DNA from: Candidatus Thiothrix putei
Lineage (GTDB): Bacteria > Pseudomonadota > Gammaproteobacteria > Thiotrichales > Thiotrichaceae
Reading direction: 5' to 3'
Assembly (NCBI GenBank): GCA_029972225.1
Contig: CP124756.1
Location: 1,966,001-2,030,000 of the forward strand
DNA: 64,000 bases
Within the stretch, counting starts at the first letter, position 1, and every line of letters begins with the position of its first letter. Position numbers and translations under genes: made by a program. Positions 20,407 through 30,100 of this stretch are shown here, in pieces. The notes under the pieces were generated by a model. It was not told the DNA's origin. It saw only the letters and a program-made list of their open reading frames with translations, and made no database searches.

Positions 20407-21219
20407 ATGACATTGCAAAACAAAATTGATTTCGCGGTTATTCTGCGTGTGAAAAATGCTAATCCGAATGGTGATCCACTCAATGGCAATCGTCCACGTA
20501 CTGATTATTCAGGAGTTGGTGAAATTACCGATGTGGCGATTAAACGCAAGATTCGGGATCGGCTATTAGAAAAAGGCTACCCGATTTTTGTGCAATCCGA
20601 TGATCGTAAGAATGACGATGCGACCAGCTTGCAAGATCGTGCTGATAAGCTGTTGGGTAAAAAACTCAGTAGAGAGACAGCATGTGAGGCTTGGTTTGAT
20701 GTTAGGGCATTTGGGCAAGTATTCGCTTTCAAATCAAAGGATAAAAAAGCAGGTGATGGTGTTTCTATTCCTGTGCGTGGCCCGGTGAGTATTCAATCGG
20801 CTTTCAGTACTGAGCCTGTTAACGTGACCAGTACCCAAATCACCAAAAGCGTCAGCGGCGAAGGCGATGGTACAAAACGGGGTTCTGACACAATGGGGAT
20901 GAAGCACCGCGTGGATAACGGTATCTACGTTTTCAAAGGCAGCATGAATCCGCAATTGGCAGAGAGAACCGGGTTCAGTGATGCGGATGCTGCGGTACTT
21001 AAAGAAGTGTTACCTAAGCTGTTTGAGAACGATGCGTCATCTGCCCGACCTGAAGGCAGTATGGAAGTGCTGAAGGTGTTCTGGTGGCAACACAATTCCA
21101 AGGGTGGGCAGTATTCTTCTGCCAAGGTTCATCAGACATTGAAGGATGTTAAGCCTGACGGTTCGTTTGAACTGGCTGCGTTAGAGGGTTTGCAGGTTGA
21201 AATTCTGGATGGGTTTTGA
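20407..21219 (+). CDS. cas7c: Cas7c (Csd2) backbone subunit
   Basis: A 270-residue RAMP protein that polymerises along the crRNA to form the Cascade backbone. The start NKIDFAVILRVKNANPNGDPLNGNRPRTD and the region SIPVRGPVSIQSAFSTEPVNVTSTQITKS are diagnostic for type I-C Cas7. It is slightly shorter than many homologues, with no sign of a break. An AAGGA ribosome site precedes the ATG. Unlike the upstream junctions, the next gene begins 78 bp away and is a toxin-antitoxin module, not cas4. Confidence 0.95.
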   Translation: MTLQNKIDFAVILRVKNANPNGDPLNGNRPRTDYSGVGEITDVAIKRKIRDRLLEKGYPIFVQSDDRKNDDATSLQDRADKLLGKKLSRETACEAWFDVRAFGQVFAFKSKDKKAGDGVSIPVRGPVSIQSAFSTEPVNVTSTQITKSVSGEGDGTKRGSDTMGMKHRVDNGIYVFKGSMNPQLAERTGFSDADAAVLKEVLPKLFENDASSARPEGSMEVLKVFWWQHNSKGGQYSSAKVHQTLKDVKPDGSFELAALEGLQVEILDGF

Positions 21220-21267
21220 TGGATTGCAACACGGTTACTTTCAGTAGTGAAGCTGGTACACTCTTGA

Positions 21268-21283
21268 GTATGACTTGTCATAC
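21268..21283. promoter_or_regulatory. Palindromic operator before the cas-embedded antitoxin gene
   Basis: GTATGACTTGTCATAC is a perfect palindrome (7-bp arms, 2-bp centre) that ends 14 bp before the antitoxin ATG. Ribbon-helix-helix antitoxins bind such sites to repress their own operon. Its place inside the cas operon suggests a separate, autoregulated promoter for the TA genes and perhaps for cas4-cas1-cas2. The function is inferred. Confidence 0.65.
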
Positions 21284-21297
21284 AAAAGGGTATTGCC

Positions 21298-21567
21298 ATG
21301 AGAATTAATGCAAGACTGGATGATAGCTACGAGCGCAAGTTTCAGCTTGTGCAGCAGCGCGAGCGGAAGAACCGTTCTGACATTTTGAAAGAGGCGTTGG
21401 ATAGCTATTTTGCAATCAAGCTTCGCCAAGATGAGGACGAGGCGTTAGCGAAAAACCAGAAACTGTTACAGATGCTGGGCGGTATTATGTCTGCTCCGGC
21501 AGATAGTTCTGTGAATTACAAAAAGTACGTGAAAGGGTATCTGGATGAAAAATTCGGTCATCGCTGA
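21298..21567 (+). CDS. Ribbon-helix-helix antitoxin inside the cas operon
   Basis: An 89-residue protein. Residues 1-42 (MRINARLDDSYERKFQLVQQ, then KNRSDILKEALDSYF) fit a CopG/Arc-type ribbon-helix-helix DNA-binding fold. The C-terminal half is charged (QDEDEALAKNQK, then YVKGYLDEKFGHR) and should wrap around the toxin. The stop lies 23 bp inside the downstream PIN-domain gene, the usual antitoxin-first overlap. It would neutralise that toxin and repress its own promoter through the palindrome just upstream. No other cas locus gene resembles it, so the pair was probably inserted between cas7 and cas4. Confidence 0.85.
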   Translation: MRINARLDDSYERKFQLVQQRERKNRSDILKEALDSYFAIKLRQDEDEALAKNQKLLQMLGGIMSAPADSSVNYKKYVKGYLDEKFGHR

Positions 21568-21976
21568 TACGGGATTCTGGGTCGCCTTACTCAACAAGGA
21601 TGATGCTTTTCACACGCAAGCAACCACCTATCTGGCGGGTTGTCGTCAAACCTTGGTCACAACCTGGCCTGTGATTACCGAGGCTTGTTATATGTTGTTG
21701 AGCCGTCGCGGAATTCAGGCGGTTCGACAATTTCTGGATATGGGGGCGCAGGGGTATTTTGTGATAGTTCCGTTGGAAGTCGAGCAATTGCAACATGCCG
21801 CCACATTGATGGAAAAGTATGCCGATTTGCCAATGGATTTGGCAGATGCTTCGATGGTGTTACTGGCTGAAGCCTTGGGGCATGGTCGAATTCTCTCCAC
21901 TGACCAGCGCGATTTCGATTGTTACCGCTGGAAAAGTCGTCAACCCTTTGAGAACTTGTTGCTACCCAATGTCTGA
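21545..21976 (+). CDS. PIN-domain ribonuclease toxin (VapC-like) coupled to cas4
   Basis: A 143-residue PIN domain. The acidic residues expected for metal-dependent RNase activity are present: Asp in VIADTGFWVALL, Glu in VITEACYMLL, Asp in MDLADASMVLLAE, and Asp in ILSTDQRDFDCY. VapC toxins cleave tRNA or rRNA when the antitoxin is lost. The start overlaps the antitoxin gene by 23 bp, and its last 8 bp overlap the cas4 start, so toxin and cas4 translation are physically linked. This places an addiction-type module between the interference genes (cas3-5-8-7) and the adaptation genes (cas4-1-2). Confidence 0.88.
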   Translation: MKNSVIADTGFWVALLNKDDAFHTQATTYLAGCRQTLVTTWPVITEACYMLLSRRGIQAVRQFLDMGAQGYFVIVPLEVEQLQHAATLMEKYADLPMDLADASMVLLAEALGHGRILSTDQRDFDCYRWKSRQPFENLLLPNV

Positions 21977-22607
21977 ACCACTCCTCCCCATCATGCTTTC
22001 CGCACTGCAACACTACAGCTATTGCCCGCGTCAGTGTGCGTTGATCCATCAGGAGCAGACGTTTGATGACAATGTGCATACGGTGCGCGGCAATTTGGCG
22101 CATGAGCGTGTGGATAGTGGTGAAAGTGGCACGGAATATGGGGTGCGGGTGGAGCGTTCGTTGCCGTTGTACAGCGAACGTTATGGGCTGACGGGTAGGG
22201 CGGATGCGGTGGAGTTTCTTGATGATGGCACGCCTTACCCCATCGAATACAAGCAGGGTTCGCGCCAGAAGAAAATGCACGATGATGTGCAATTGGTGGG
22301 GCAGGCGTTGTGTTTGGAGGAAATGACGGGGAAGGTTGTGCCGGAAGGCGCGATTTTCCACCATAAAAGCCGTCGTCGCCGCGCTGTGCCGATTACGCCG
22401 GAGTTGCGTGAATTCACCATTGGTTTGATTGCGAAGGTGCGGGCGTTGCTGGAATCGGGGCAGATGCCGCCGCCTGTGGATGAACGGGCGTTATGTAAGG
22501 AATGTTCGTTGCAGGACAGTTGTCAGCCGGATTTGATGGGCAATCGGGGGCGTATTCGCCGTTTGCATGAGCGTTTGTATGACGCGGATGATGAGGGGGA
22601 TGCGTGA
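21969..22607 (+). CDS. cas4: Cas4 PAM-selecting nuclease
   Basis: A 212-residue Fe-S RecB-type nuclease that trims prespacers and selects the PAM together with Cas1-Cas2. Visible residues are an N-terminal cysteine (YSYCPRQCAL), the PD-(D/E)XK core (LTGRADAVEF and PIEYKQG) and three C-terminal cysteines (CKECSLQDSC) that complete the 4Fe-4S site. I chose ATG 21969 (MSEPLLPIMLSALQHYSYCP) because it matches family N-termini. The frame is open further upstream, but only inside the toxin gene. Its stop overlaps the GTG start of cas1. Confidence 0.95.
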   Translation: MSEPLLPIMLSALQHYSYCPRQCALIHQEQTFDDNVHTVRGNLAHERVDSGESGTEYGVRVERSLPLYSERYGLTGRADAVEFLDDGTPYPIEYKQGSRQKKMHDDVQLVGQALCLEEMTGKVVPEGAIFHHKSRRRRAVPITPELREFTIGLIAKVRALLESGQMPPPVDERALCKECSLQDSCQPDLMGNRGRIRRLHERLYDADDEGDA

Positions 22608-23638
22608 AACAATTACTCAATACCTTGTATGTGTCGACTGATGGGGCGTACCTGCGGTTGGAGGGTGAAACGCTGGTGTTGTCGGTGGATAAGGTGAAGA
22701 AGCATCAAGTACCGCTGCATCATTTGGGTGCGATTGTGTGTCTGGGGCGGGTGGCTATTAGCCCAGCGTTGATGGCGCGGAGTATGGAAGACGGGCGCAG
22801 CATTGTGTGGTTGAGTGAACACGGGCGGTTTCAGGCACGGGTGGAAGGCCCGGTGAATGGCAATATTTTGTTGCGGCAGGCGCAGTTTCGGGCGGCTGAT
22901 CGTGTTGAAACTGCACTGGAAATCAGCAAGGCATTCATCGCGGGTAAGTTGCGCAATAGCCGTAATGTGTTGTTGCGCAGTGCGCGTGATAGCAAGGATG
23001 AGGCGGCGAAAACGCAATTGGTGCGGGCAGCGAAGTCGTTAGCGATTAATTTGCGCAATTTGGCTCATGCGGAATCGGCGGCGTCGGTGCTGGGCTTGGA
23101 AGGCGATGCGGCGCGGGTGTATTTCGAGCAGTTTAATACGATGATCAAGCCGCAGATGCGCGAGGAATTTGAGTACAAGGGGCGTAGTCGGCGTCCGCCG
23201 AAGGATACGGTGAATGCGTTGATTTCGTTCTTGTATGCGTTGTTGCTGAATGATTGTCGCAGTGCGTTGGAGACTGTGGGGCTTGATCCGCAGTTGGGGT
23301 TTTTCCATGTGGTGCGCCCCGGTCGCCCTGCGTTGGCGTTGGATTTGTTGGAGGAGTTTCGGGCGGTGCTGGGGGATCGGTTGGCGTTGACGTTGATCAA
23401 TCGCGGGCAGTTGCGGCAGAAGGATTTTGATCTTCGCCCCGGTGGTGCGGTGATGCTGAATGATAGCGGGCGTAAGACGGTAATCATGGCGTATCAGGAG
23501 CGCAAGAAGGAAACGTTGCAGCATCCGGTGTTAGAGTCACAGGTGGAGATTGGGTTACTGCCGTTGCTTCAGGCGCGGATGTTGGCGCGGTATTTGCGCG
23601 GGGATGTAGAGGCATATATCCCGTTCTTTAACAAATGA
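22604..23638 (+). CDS. cas1: Cas1 integrase
   Basis: A 344-residue metal-dependent integrase that inserts new spacers at the leader end of the array as a complex with Cas2. The N-terminal beta domain starts LLNTLYVSTDGAYLRLEG. The catalytic helical domain has Glu166 (GLEGDAARVYFEQF), His235 (GFFHVVRPGRPALALDLLEEFR) and nearby acidic residues around 247-250. The start is GTG, overlapping the cas4 stop in GTGA. Full length for the I-C group. Confidence 0.97.
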   Translation: MKQLLNTLYVSTDGAYLRLEGETLVLSVDKVKKHQVPLHHLGAIVCLGRVAISPALMARSMEDGRSIVWLSEHGRFQARVEGPVNGNILLRQAQFRAADRVETALEISKAFIAGKLRNSRNVLLRSARDSKDEAAKTQLVRAAKSLAINLRNLAHAESAASVLGLEGDAARVYFEQFNTMIKPQMREEFEYKGRSRRPPKDTVNALISFLYALLLNDCRSALETVGLDPQLGFFHVVRPGRPALALDLLEEFRAVLGDRLALTLINRGQLRQKDFDLRPGGAVMLNDSGRKTVIMAYQERKKETLQHPVLESQVEIGLLPLLQARMLARYLRGDVEAYIPFFNK

Positions 23639-23647
23639 GAAAATCGA

Positions 23648-23938
23648 ATGTTGATTTTGGTGAGTTATGATGTTTCGACGCTGGAAGCGGCGGGGCGCAA
23701 GCGGTTGCGGCGGGTGGCGAAGGTTTGCCAGAATTATGGGCAGCGAGTGCAGAAGTCGGTGTTTGAGTGCAAGGTGGATGCGATGACGCTGGAAATTTTG
23801 CAGGACGCGCTGCTGAAGGAGATCAGTCTGACGGAGGATAATTTGCGGATTTACCGTTTGACTGAACCGCTGACTAAGAACGTGAAGGAGTTTGGCAAGT
23901 TTCGGGCGATGGACTTTGATGCGCCGTTGATTTTGTGA
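23648..23938 (+). CDS. cas2: Cas2 adaptation subunit
   Basis: A 96-residue ferredoxin-fold protein that dimerises and bridges two Cas1 dimers during spacer capture. The first strand [27 protein letters not shown] has the conserved Asp, and [14 protein letters not shown] is typical. It starts nine bases after cas1 and is the last cas gene before the leader. The ribosome site is weak (GAGAAA), so translation probably depends on cas1. Confidence 0.96.
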   Translation: MLILVSYDVSTLEAAGRKRLRRVAKVCQNYGQRVQKSVFECKVDAMTLEILQDALLKEISLTEDNLRIYRLTEPLTKNVKEFGKFRAMDFDAPLIL

Positions 23939-24191
23939 GATTTAAAATGCAATCTAACCTTATGATTTTATGATTTTATGATGAATGTGCTATAATCCTT
24001 AGGTGAACTGGCGAGACGCGAACCTGTAGCAATGGTGAATTAGCGGGGGGGGTCGCGGAATCGTAACCTATTGATTTTATTTGGAGCGAAACAATGAACC
24101 CTAGCCGCGATCCATCCTTCTCGTCCCCACCTTTTTGGCTCGCGCAACCTCGTCAAAAATCTCTTGTATTTTATGCCCTTACAGATGGGCG
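23939..24191 (+). promoter_or_regulatory. CRISPR leader
   Basis: This 253-bp noncoding region lies between cas2 and the first repeat. It begins A+T-rich with short direct repeats (ATGATTTT twice at about 23962-23977). It holds an extended -10 promoter (TGC TATAAT, 23988-23996), so the pre-crRNA is read rightward into the array. A run of eight G follows at about 24045-24052. The sequence AATCGTAACCTATTGATTT (24059-24077) recurs with one mismatch near the far end of the array. Close to the first repeat, GCCC and GGGC could pair. Confidence 0.8.
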
Positions 24192-27100
24192 ATTCTCCCG
24201 GCTTTATTAGTTGGGAGTGGATTGAAACACTGATCGGGGCTTTTACGTTCCATCCACTGGTATTCTCCCGGCTTTATTAGTTGGGAGTGGATTGAAACCT
24301 TTATCCGTATCCAAGGCTCACCGGCTCGCGTGTATTCTCCCGGCTTTATTAGTTGGGAGTGGATTGAAACGCGTTGGAGATTCGCGCCGCCAGTTACCAA
24401 ACGCTGCATTCTCCCGGCTTTATTAGTTGGGAGTGGATTGAAACATCCTCGTAATCAGATAGACACATATCAAAAGTGTATTCTCCCGGCTTTATTAGTT
24501 GGGAGTGGATTGAAACCTCATTTGTTTTGCCAACGCCCGAAATTATTTGATTCTCCCGGCTTTATTAGTTGGGAGTGGATTGAAACTCCCGCTCAGTGTC
24601 ATATATGGCAATGCGCGAATATTCTCCCGGCTTTATTAGTTGGGAGTGGATTGAAACATCGGTGGCGTCATCCACTGCGCGGTCATAAGCAGATTCTCCC
24701 GGCTTTATTAGTTGGGAGTGGATTGAAACAAAAAGCGTGGGCAACGCTACGTTACCCACGCCCACATTCTCCCGGCTTTATTAGTTGGGAGTGGATTGAA
24801 ACAGGTGATGAGCAACGGATTCTGTTTGCCGAACAACAGATTCTCCCGGCTTTATTAGTTGGGAGTGGATTGAAACTGAACTTGACTTACAGCACGTTGT
24901 AGAGGAAATAGAATTCTCCCGGCTTTATTAGTTGGGAGTGGATTGAAACTACTTTAGACCAGGAACATGGTGAATGTGACTGTATTCTCCCGGCTTTATT
25001 AGTTGGGAGTGGATTGAAACACACCAAGAACCATCAGGCCAGATGCAAAGGTTTATTCTCCCGGCTTTATTAGTTGGGAGTGGATTGAAACATCCAGTCC
25101 ATGTACAGCCATTTTGATAGCCAGATAATTCTCCCGGCTTTATTAGTTGGGAGTGGATTGAAACTTACATCTGTAAGCTATTTCTAGATTAGCTTACCTA
25201 TTCTCCCGGCTTTATTAGTTGGGAGTGGATTGAAACTTCTCTGGTGTGCTTGTTGGTGGCCTTTGGGCTGATTCTCCCGGCTTTATTAGTTGGGAGTGGA
25301 TTGAAACCTCGTTGTTAAAAAAATCATGGGGTAGCTTGTTACATTCTCCCGGCTTTATTAGTTGGGAGTGGATTGAAACTCAACACGCCCTTAGCTCCTT
25401 GCGTACCGCTAACATTCTCCCGGCTTTATTAGTTGGGAGTGGATTGAAACCAATGCTATGGATTTTCCCGTCGTCTTGGTTGTTATTCTCCCGGCTTTAT
25501 TAGTTGGGAGTGGATTGAAACCCCTTGATTTTATTGTATTTTGTATATAATGAGATTCTCCCGGCTTTATTAGTTGGGAGTGGATTGAAACTCGTGAGCC
25601 ACTTTCTTTTCTAGGGCGATGACTTATTCTCCCGGCTTTATTAGTTGGGAGTGGATTGAAACACAAGACACCACCGAGACACTGAGAGACACCCCAATTC
25701 TCCCGGCTTTATTAGTTGGGAGTGGATTGAAACCACCACCCCGAATCCTTCCCCCTTGATCCATTCCGCATTCTCCCGGCTTTATTAGTTGGGAGTGGAT
25801 TGAAACATAACGGTCGTAGTCGTCACAGTAGCGGCTCTCGTATTCTCCCGGCTTTATTAGTTGGGAGTGGATTGAAACAGCCGCCGCTTTAAGCGTTGGG
25901 TCACTGCCTAATGGCATTCTCCCGGCTTTATTAGTTGGGAGTGGATTGAAACAATGCTGGCGACTATTTACGCCTCCTCCCAGCCCTGATTCTCCCGGCT
26001 TTATTAGTTGGGAGTGGATTGAAACAATATCTGCTGCCAGCGTAGTTTGGTTAACTGTCTATTCTCCCGGCTTTATTAGTTGGGAGTGGATTGAAACAAG
26101 CCGCGATTGCAAAGAAAGACGAACAGGCAAGATTCTCCCGGCTTTATTAGTTGGGAGTGGATTGAAACGCGGGATAAAAACGCCAGTACCTGCTTAGCAA
26201 TGATTCTCCCGGCTTTATTAGTTGGGAGTGGATTGAAACCACTATGCCCGCACAGTCACGCATAGAGGCACAGGATTCTCCCGGCTTTATTAGTTGGGAG
26301 TGGATTGAAACAATAGCGCCATCGGGTCAGGGATCGAAAACCATTATTCTCCCGGCTTTATTAGTTGGGAGTGGATTGAAACAATGCTGGCGACTATTTA
26401 CGCCTCCTCCCAGCCCTGCATTCTCCCGGCTTTATTAGTTGGGAGTGGATTGAAACCGCGATGACCGTTTAAAAGTAACGGCGGCATTAATTATTCTCCC
26501 GGCTTTATTAGTTGGGAGTGGATTGAAACATACTCTAACGTCGCCGTGCCAGTCATCCTAGGTTATTCTCCCGGCTTTATTAGTTGGGAGTGGATTGAAA
26601 CTTTTTAAGGGATGCACTGCGCAATCAGCCATCAATATTCTCCCGGCTTTATTAGTTGGGAGTGGATTGAAACAACAGTTGGGGACGTTACTACCACGAC
26701 CACGACCACATTCTCCCGGCTTTATTAGTTGGGAGTGGATTGAAACTTGTGGGGCTGCTGCTGCGCTCGATTTACTTGGGTATTCTCCCTGCTTTATTAG
26801 TTGGGAGTGGATTGAAACCTTTACCCATCAAAAATTCACTTAAATTTATATCATTCTCCCGGCTTTATTAGTTGGGAGTGGATTGAAACCACTCAAACGA
26901 CTGCAACTTGTGGCTCTGTGCCGATTCTCCCGGCTTTATTAGTTGGGAGTGGATTGAAACGTTCCAGTCCGCTTTTCCACCCGCCTCACGGATGATTCTC
27001 CCGGCTTTATTAGTTGGGAGTGGATTGAAACATCCACTGTGAGCCGTCCCACTCCATCACCCGCATTCTCCCGGCTTTATTAGTTGGGAGTGGATTGAAA

Positions 27101-30100
27101 CACGGTCACGTTGAGGGTTTGGTGGTGAAATGGCTATTCTCCCGGCTTTATTAGTTGGGAGTGGATTGAAACTGCCATATTTTCACCTCCTGCATTGAAT
27201 GGTGATATTCTCCCGGCTTTATTAGTTGGGAGTGGATTGAAACCGTCATTGCCTATCTCTCAGAAAAACGCACGGCATTCTCCCGGCTTTATTAGTTGGG
27301 AGTGGATTGAAACTCCCGTTGGTCGAAGGCCAACAAGGTGGGTACAACCATTCTCCCGGCTTTATTAGTTGGGAGTGGATTGAAACATCCCGAAAGGCTC
27401 ACAGATCAATTCTGAGCGTTCATTCTCCCGGCTTTATTAGTTGGGAGTGGATTGAAACACCCCCACGGCCTCACGTTGTGGGGGTTCGGGCAGGGATTCT
27501 CCCGGCTTTATTAGTTGGGAGTGGATTGAAACACCCCCACGGCCTCACGTTGTGGGGGTTCGGGCATTCTCCCGGCTTTATTAGTTGGGAGTGGATTGAA
27601 ACGCAGCCTGCGTCTGCTTTTTATTCGTTGCCATGTCATTCTCCCGGCTTTATTAGTTGGGAGTGGATTGAAACAGACTGAAGCGCCGCATAGTCAAAAG
27701 TCGTGGTATATTCTCCCGGCTTTATTAGTTGGGAGTGGATTGAAACTGACTAGGAGTTTTGTTATGAAATAGTGGTGCAGCATTCTCCCGGCTTTATTAG
27801 TTGGGAGTGGATTGAAACAATGGCGTTTTTCGGGTTGTGGTAAGGGTTGGGGAATTCTCCCGGCTTTATTAGTTGGGAGTGGATTGAAACTTAGCTAATA
27901 TAGTACGAATGCGCGGGATATACAATTCTCCCGGCTTTATTAGTTGGGAGTGGATTGAAACCAGTCGGATACAAGCGCCTTCGCGCTGGAAAAAACATTC
28001 TCCCGGCTTTATTAGTTGGGAGTGGATTGAAACAACCACACGCTGATACTGTCGCCGTTTGCGTCAAATTCTCCCGGCTTTATTAGTTGGGAGTGGATTG
28101 AAACAATCGCATCGCACGTACTTGTACTACTCCACCAACATTCTCCCGGCTTTATTAGTTGGGAGTGGATTGAAACACCATATTGCTCTAGTGCTTTGGT
28201 GCGTAGATTCAATTCTCCCGGCTTTATTAGTTGGGAGTGGATTGAAACATCCACTGTGAGCCGTCCCACTCCATCACCCGCATTCTCCCGGCTTTATTAG
28301 TTGGGAGTGGATTGAAACCAACACCTTGCAGCCCTTAAGCGCCTCCACTTCGGATTCTCCCGGCTTTATTAGTTGGGAGTGGATTGAAACTCTCGATTAT
28401 CTGAGTGAGTCAGAGCGCAACCGCTATTCTCCCGGCTTTATTAGTTGGGAGTGGATTGAAACTTTCAAAATCTGGATAATTTCCGCGTTCATGCTCATTC
28501 TCCCGGCTTTATTAGTTGGGAGTGGATTGAAACATTATTTCGCACTCCCATCATTTAGCCACGCCTGAATTCTCCCGGCTTTATTAGTTGGGAGTGGATT
28601 GAAACCTCTGAATCCATTGGGTGAATGATTGCCTTAGAGCCGATTCTCCCGGCTTTATTAGTTGGGAGTGGATTGAAACCTCTTGTCGCTTGTACTAATC
28701 AGCTTCTTTGAATATATTCTCCCGGCTTTATTAGTTGGGAGTGGATTGAAACGTTTCCACGATCGGAATAGGTGCTAATACTGCCATATTCTCCCGGCTT
28801 TATTAGTTGGGAGTGGATTGAAACAGGAAATGTGACGGACACAAAAAAGCCGGATTGCATTCTCCCGGCTTTATTAGTTGGGAGTGGATTGAAACATCAC
28901 AGCCGTCACAAAACCCGCCAACAAGCCGCATTCTCCCGGCTTTATTAGTTGGGAGTGGATTGAAACGTCATTAAATACCTTACCCGCGTTATATTCCTGC
29001 ATTCTCCCGGCTTTATTAGTTGGGAGTGGATTGAAACGCGTTTAATCGCGTATTTGTGTTGCCGTGCAAGATATTCTCCCGGCTTTATTAGTTGGGAGTG
29101 GATTGAAACACCAGTGGATGGTAATTTGATTCGTCCTTTTCCAATTCTCCCGGCTTTATTAGTTGGGAGTGGATTGAAACACGACTTTGGGAGCGGTGGC
29201 GTACCCCTCGCTGGTATTCTCCCGGCTTTATTAGTTGGGAGTGGATTGAAACTTACCGCCTGCGACATTGCCCGAACCGTACAAAATATTCTCCCGGCTT
29301 TATTAGTTGGGAGTGGATTGAAACACTCATTTGCCGAATCACTGGAATACGTCACTACATTCTCCCGGCTTTATTAGTTGGGAGTGGATTGAAACGGCAT
29401 TTACGCCTTTTATCGCACCAGATGCGGCAGATTCTCCCGGCTTTATTAGTTGGGAGTGGATTGAAACACCTGACAAAAGACGGGCGAAAAGCAGACGATG
29501 AAATTCTCCCGGCTTTATTAGTTGGGAGTGGATTGAAACGTCTGTGGACTTGTCCCAATACTTATCTAAGCAGATTCTCCCGGCTTTATTAGTTGGGAGT
29601 GGATTGAAACGAACTTAAACAAGCCGGATAACATAAGGAAACCAAATTCTCCCGGCTTTATTAGTTGGGAGTGGATTGAAACCATCTGCTCAGAATGTCC
29701 AGAATCCATATACGTAATTCTCCCGGCTTTATTAGTTGGGAGTGGATTGAAACTTTGCAATCGCGGCTTGAAATTCTTTTGCCTGCTATTCTCCCGGCTT
29801 TATTAGTTGGGAGTGGATTGAAACTTTTCTCGCTGCTTCGAGTTGCTGAACGGGTATAAATTCTCCCGGCTTTATTAGTTGGGAGTGGATTGAAACGTAC
29901 TATATTAGCTAAACCTGCATTGATTCAGTCATTCTCCCGGCTTTATTAGTTGGGAGTGGATTGAAACATTAATGCGCCGCCTGTTTCGTTCCGTCAGTTC
30001 CAAATTCTCCCGGCTTTATTAGTTGGGAGTGGATTGAAACAGTGATTCAAACGTATCAGCGCCTATTACCGAGCTATTCTCCCGGCTTTATTAGTTGGGA

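Noticed and set aside
21675..22364. A 229-codon antisense frame over the toxin and cas4 genes.
   Set aside because: It has a His/Arg-rich composition typical of a mirror frame, and both genes on the plus strand have clear family motifs.
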